Source: Streptomyces fuscichromogenes
GTDB taxonomy: Bacteria > Actinomycetota > Actinomycetes > Streptomycetales > Streptomycetaceae
DNA: 64,000 nt
Assembly (NCBI RefSeq): GCF_014645815.1
Contig: NZ_BMML01000013.1
Coordinates: 1-64,000, forward strand
Direction: 5' to 3'
Part shown: one piece after another, positions 61,501 through 64,000 of the stretch
Numbering within the stretch: position 1 is the first letter of the stretch
How the letters are laid out: every line of letters starts with the position of its first letter
Notes under the pieces: generated by a model
What the model saw: the letters and a program-made list of their open reading frames with translations, nothing else
What the model was told of the DNA's origin: nothing
The model's database searches: none
Translations under genes and position numbers: made by a program

Positions 61501-61967
61501 TGGCGTACAAGGACGAGTACGAAGTGGCGCGGCTGCACCTGGACACCGTGGAGAGGGCCAGGGTCGCCGACGAGTTCGGCTCCGGCGCCGACATCGCCGT
61601 ACTGCTTCATCCACCGCTGCTGCGCGCACTCGGCATGCAGCGCAAGATCCGCCTGCGGCGCACCGCGCCCACGCTGTTCAGGGCGCTCCGCGGACTGCGG
61701 ACCCTGCGCGGAACCCGCCTGGACCCGTTCGGCCTCGCGGCCGTCCGCCGGGAGGAGCGTGCCCTGGTCCGGGAGTTCCCCGCCCTCGTCCGCGAGGCGC
61801 TGGCCTGTCTCACCGCGGACAACGCCGCCGAGGTCCAGGCGCTCGTCGAACTGCCCGACCGCATCCGCGGGTACGAGGAGATCAAGCTGGCCCGTATCGC
61901 GGAGTACCGCGCCGAGGCCCGGGCCGCTCTCACCGCCCTCCGCTCCCCCACCGCGGTGTCCGCCTGA
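58518..61967 (+). CDS. Indolepyruvate ferredoxin oxidoreductase, single-chain
   Basis: An 1149-aa fused 2-oxoacid oxidoreductase. The N-terminal half has the pyrimidine-binding region ('VSGYQGSPLGGVDLEMGRA') and the ThDP region ('VGVGIGCHIMIALDGTGRG'). 'VCEGCGDCGDVSSCLSVQPV', with later cysteines, is the [4Fe-4S] domain. The C-terminal gamma domain opens at 'MPGIGGTGVVTISQILQMAA'. It oxidatively decarboxylates aryl-pyruvates to aryl-acetyl-CoA, reducing ferredoxin. The start is uncertain: GTG 58518 is preferred, but a TTG at 58482 is in frame and neither has a good ribosome site. It is divergent from an AsnC regulator. Confidence 0.9.
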   Translation: MVTLDDKYAARSGRVLISGIQALVRLTLEQRRLDEERGLDTRAFVSGYQGSPLGGVDLEMGRARRFLEPAGVVFRPGLNEELAATAVAGTQLLGQVPGRRHDGVTGFWYGKNPGLDRAADAIRHATLAGTAALGGAVAWIGDDPGAKSSTVPSSCEPMCQSLSMPLLAPSSIAEIIEFGLHAVAMSRASGLWTGLKIVADTADASQVIDLATTVPDLPAVTVGPRGTPPTLVGPASLDAEHDLLTRRLDTARAYGREAGLNRVTFGSSRATLGLMASGTSYAVLLRALTDLGIDEDAMERLGIRLIRLGMPFPLHEDDLVALTDGLEQVLVVEDKVPFLEGHLKQALHRTGHAPVVVGRRDENGRPLLTARSTLSAEHVTEALLRRIGPDRLPRQIAGPSSAPSRIALPTVGTRTPFFCSGCPHSTSTRAADSTLVGVGIGCHIMIALDGTGRGNQIGMTQMGGEGAQWLGLQPFTDDRHFVQNLGDGTFHHSGSLAVRAAVAAGVTMTYKLLYNDAVAMTGGQQVEGRLSVPDLTRWLALEGVRKVVVTTPEPRGYRRVRLDPIASVRHRDDLARVEEELAAVEGVTVLIHDDRCAAEERRLRKRGRLPTPAEKVVINQRVCEGCGDCGDVSSCLSVQPVHTEFGRKTRIHQPSCNSDFSCLRGDCPSFLLVEPQGPRRRPVPELPVVLTDPVSRVDRDTVLLRMPGIGGTGVVTISQILQMAAHLDGRYAAGLEQTGLAQKGGPVVSDVRISARPVEGSLRAARGTADVLIGFDVLGAAADGNLDVARAGHTVAVVNTAVVPTAAMVTNQVVVPGTPQDALERVEAFTRPADNLYVDALALSEALFGDHLPANMVLIGAAFQHGCIPLTRESVEAAVRLNGAAVEKNLAAFAWGRAAAADPRAVERALAAPDRPVVDITPRARELVAPLDVSDSLREALALRAADLIGYQNESYAAGFTAEVARIAVLARRGAGPEAGERIALAYAVSLHRLMAYKDEYEVARLHLDTVERARVADEFGSGADIAVLLHPPLLRALGMQRKIRLRRTAPTLFRALRGLRTLRGTRLDPFGLAAVRREERALVREFPALVREALACLTADNAAEVQALVELPDRIRGYEEIKLARIAEYRAEARAALTALRSPTAVSA

Positions 61968-61997
61968 GCACACACCGACTCGCCCACGAGCACCGTC

Positions 61998-62673
61998 ATG
62001 CCCGTCGATCGTCTGCTGCCCGGCCAAGAGGCGCACGACCTCATCGACCTCGTGCGGGACATCGCCGACAAGGAACTCGCGCCCCGCGTCGACGGGTACG
62101 AGCGCGAACACCGTTACCCCGACGGGCTCTTCGCCCTGCTCGGCCGGGCCTGGCCGCTGGGACTGCCCTACTCCGCGGACTTCGGCGGCGGAGACCAGCC
62201 GTACGAGATGTACCTCCAGGTCCTTGAGGAACTGGCGGCCCGCTGGGCGGCCGTAGCCGTGGCCGTCAGCGTCCACACCCTGGCCGCCTCTCCCCTGTTG
62301 CGCTTCGGCAGCGAGGAACAGCGGGAGCGCTGGGCCGTGGAGGTGCTGGCCGGTCGGCAGATCGGCGGCTACAGCCGCTGCGAACCCCACGCCGGATCCG
62401 ACGCGGCCGCCCTGGCCTGCCGAGCCGAACGCGGCGGCGACGGCTACCGCGTCAGCGGCGCGAAAGCCTGGATCACCCCACGGTGGAAAGGCCGATTTCT
62501 ACGCCCTGTTCGCCCGCACCGCGACCGCCTACTGGGACGGGGCCGCGCTGGACTCCACCGTCGCCTACACGCGGGAGCGCACCGCGTTCGGCCGCAGGAT
62601 CATCGACCACCAGGGACTCGGTTTCCTGGTCGCCGGCATGGCCGCCACCGTCGACACCGCCCGTGCCACCTGA
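61998..62673 (+). pseudogene. Acyl-CoA dehydrogenase remnant with frameshift, internal deletion and lost C-terminus
   Basis: The N-terminal half reads normally ('LLPGQEAHDLIDLVRDIADK', 'RYPDGLFALLGRAWPLGLPY', 'SRCEPHAGSDAAALACRAER') to 'VSGAKAWIT'. One extra C around 62477-62481 then shifts the frame. The real sequence resumes as 'HGGKADFYALFARTATAYWD', where about 60 or more residues of the middle domain are missing, then 'VAYTRERTAFGRRIIDHQGL' and ends early at 62673 instead of continuing about 100 residues more. The start at 61998 has only a weak ribosome site. It follows the oxidoreductase by 30 bases and probably once shared its transcript. Confidence 0.85.
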
Positions 62674-62785
62674 ACTGGTTCGCCCTCACGGCTCGGCGCG
62701 GGCCCGGGCCGGTGAACGGGGAGACGAGGACGGCTCTGCCGGTGATGAGCCTCGGCAGGGGACCACAGAATGCCGTCTCCCGTGG

Positions 62786-63940
62786 CTAGTTCCCGACCAC
62801 GCCCCTTCCCAGCAGGTCGAGGAGCAGTGCGTTCAGCAGTCTCGTACGGTCGATGAGCCGGTCGACGAGGAGATGCTCGTCCGCGGCGTGCGCCCCGCCA
62901 CCGACCGCTCCGAGGCCGTCCAGCGTGGGCGTGCCGACACCGGCGGTGAAGTTGCCGTCGGAGGCGCCGCCGACGGCCGCGCGGTCGAGGCCGGGGAGCC
63001 CGAGCCGCGCCGCGACGGCCTGTGCCTGCCGGAAGAGCGGCAGCGACGACGACTCCTCCAGCGGCGGCCGGTTGATGCCGCCGTGAAGCACCAACCCGGC
63101 CTCCGGCAGCACCGGCACGAGCGCGCGCAGGGCCGTGTCCACGCGCTCCTGCTCCGCCGTGCTCCACGCCCGGACGTCGACCGAGACCCGGGCCGCCGCC
63201 GGCACGGTGTTGGCGGTCGTGCCGGCCACCACGGCGGTCGGCGTGACCGTCGTGCCACCGCCTCCGAGCGCGACGATCGCCCGCACCTGATGGGCGAGCT
63301 CCACCGTCGCGTTCACGCCCTTCTCCGGCTCCAGGCCGGCATGGGCGGCCCGGCCGAGGATCTCCAGCTCGTAGATCGAGATGCCCTTGCGGGCCGTCTT
63401 GAGGGCTCCGCCGTCGGCCGAGGCCTCCAGAACGAGGGCCGCGGAGGCGGACCGCGCCTCGTCCTCGATCAGGGAGCGCGAGCTCACCGATCCGACTTCC
63501 TCGTCCCCCGTCACCAGCAGGGTCACGCCGTCCCGGGAGGGCAGGGCGGCGATCGCGTGCAGGGCCATGACGAGGCCGGCGAGCATGTCCAGGCAGCCGG
63601 GCCCCCGCAGGACGCCGTCGGTCACGTCGAACGGATGCCGCGCGAGCGTGCCGATCGGCCACACCGTGTCGTGGTGGCCGAGCACCAGCACCCGCGGCTT
63701 CGCCCGCGAACCGCCGAAGCGCCAGCGCAGGTGATGGACCCCGTCCACGACGATCCGCTCCGGGACCGCCCCGAGCCGCGTCGCGCCGAGTCGCGCCACC
63801 AGGTCGGCGGACCGGGCGACGGCGGCCAGGTCACTCGAGGGCGACTCGCACTCGACCAGCTCGCGCAGGTCCGCGAGGAGTGTCCCGAGCGCGGGGACGT
63901 ACCCGGCACCGGTCGGTGACAGGGTCATCGTGCCGGCCAT
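62786..63940 (-). CDS. M20-family metallopeptidase (carboxypeptidase G2-like)
   Basis: A 384-aa zinc peptidase. Metal ligands occur as 'LVLGHHDTVWPIG' (HxD) and 'RGPGCLDMLAGLVMALHA' (bridging Asp), with 'LLVTGDEEVGS' (catalytic Glu pair) and 'LVLEASADGGALK'. The C-terminal 'AVGGGAHAADEHLLVDRLID' supplies the last histidine. The dimerisation insert lies between about residues 180 and 290. It removes C-terminal residues such as glutamate from peptides or folates, or hydrolyses N-acyl amino acids. The first ATG (63940) is used; an ATG at 63928 is possible. It converges with the dehydrogenase remnant. Confidence 0.92.
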   Translation of the reverse strand: MAGTMTLSPTGAGYVPALGTLLADLRELVECESPSSDLAAVARSADLVARLGATRLGAVPERIVVDGVHHLRWRFGGSRAKPRVLVLGHHDTVWPIGTLARHPFDVTDGVLRGPGCLDMLAGLVMALHAIAALPSRDGVTLLVTGDEEVGSVSSRSLIEDEARSASAALVLEASADGGALKTARKGISIYELEILGRAAHAGLEPEKGVNATVELAHQVRAIVALGGGGTTVTPTAVVAGTTANTVPAAARVSVDVRAWSTAEQERVDTALRALVPVLPEAGLVLHGGINRPPLEESSSLPLFRQAQAVAARLGLPGLDRAAVGGASDGNFTAGVGTPTLDGLGAVGGGAHAADEHLLVDRLIDRTRLLNALLLDLLGRGVVGN

Positions 63941-64000
63941 TTCGGAGCGGGACGGGCACCGGAGCGGTCGTGCTCCGCGGTCGTGCCGGTCATCAGTGGG

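Noticed and set aside
1..64000. CRISPR array, prophage or insertion sequence
   Set aside because: No regularly spaced repeats, phage structural genes, transposase motifs or paired terminal inverted repeats were seen. The decay zone at 40.7-43.8 kb has no recognisable transposase.

Overview
The window is very GC-rich DNA with strong G/C third-position bias, frequent GTG starts, GGAGG-type ribosome binding sites and Streptomyces-like families (Methyltransf_19, F420-type nitroreductase, DUF2236/MpaB, many LacI/TetR/MarR regulators, Tat-exported glycosidases). It looks like a chromosomal accessory, catabolic region of a Streptomyces or close actinomycete. No rRNA, CRISPR array, integrase or intact insertion sequence is visible.

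Layout. 0.2-2.6 kb: a deazaflavin-type nitroreductase, a defective-looking initiator tRNA, a SAM methyltransferase and the C-terminal stump of a LacI regulator. 2.6-12.3 kb: an acyl-CoA degradation cluster (ligase, three acyl-CoA dehydrogenases, SDR, thiolase, MaoC hydratase, phosphotriesterase-like hydrolase) with a TetR regulator. Related palindromes in front of the ligase, thiolase/tetR, maoC and php units suggest one regulon. 12.4-30 kb: an arabinose-polysaccharide locus with an exported GH43-CBM42 enzyme, two large tandem-duplicated beta-helix/LamG secreted proteins flanking a SurA-like membrane protein, a GH51 arabinofuranosidase, two GH43-type enzymes, a sugar ABC importer and two overlapping LacI genes.

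30-40.7 kb: an aromatic catabolism locus with a Rieske oxygenase/reductase pair, a regulator made of two fused MarR domains, gentisate 1,2-dioxygenase, an FAD hydroxylase, FAH-family hydrolase, aldehyde dehydrogenase, MpaB-type oxygenase and GMC oxidoreductase. A shared ACGTRTACGGA motif precedes its three transcription units. 40.7-43.8 kb: a decay zone with a frameshifted alpha/beta hydrolase, a hydrolase-kinase fusion cut by an in-frame TAG, and unreadable sequence.

43.8-57.9 kb: a coherent cluster with a different codon flavour (more GCG, TCG and ACG). It holds a gamma-glutamyltransferase-fold enzyme, aldehyde dehydrogenase, flavin reductase, acyl-CoA-dehydrogenase-fold monooxygenase, mu-crystallin/OCD family reductase, a thiamine-diphosphate enzyme and a complete peptide-type ABC importer containing a permease-ATPase fusion. 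No single known pathway fits it, so it is the best candidate for an undescribed catabolic system. 58-64 kb: an AsnC/Lrp regulator divergent from a single-chain indolepyruvate ferredoxin oxidoreductase, an acyl-CoA dehydrogenase pseudogene and an M20 peptidase.

All calls rest on reading translated sequence and motifs. No database search was run. Substrates are inferences from gene context.
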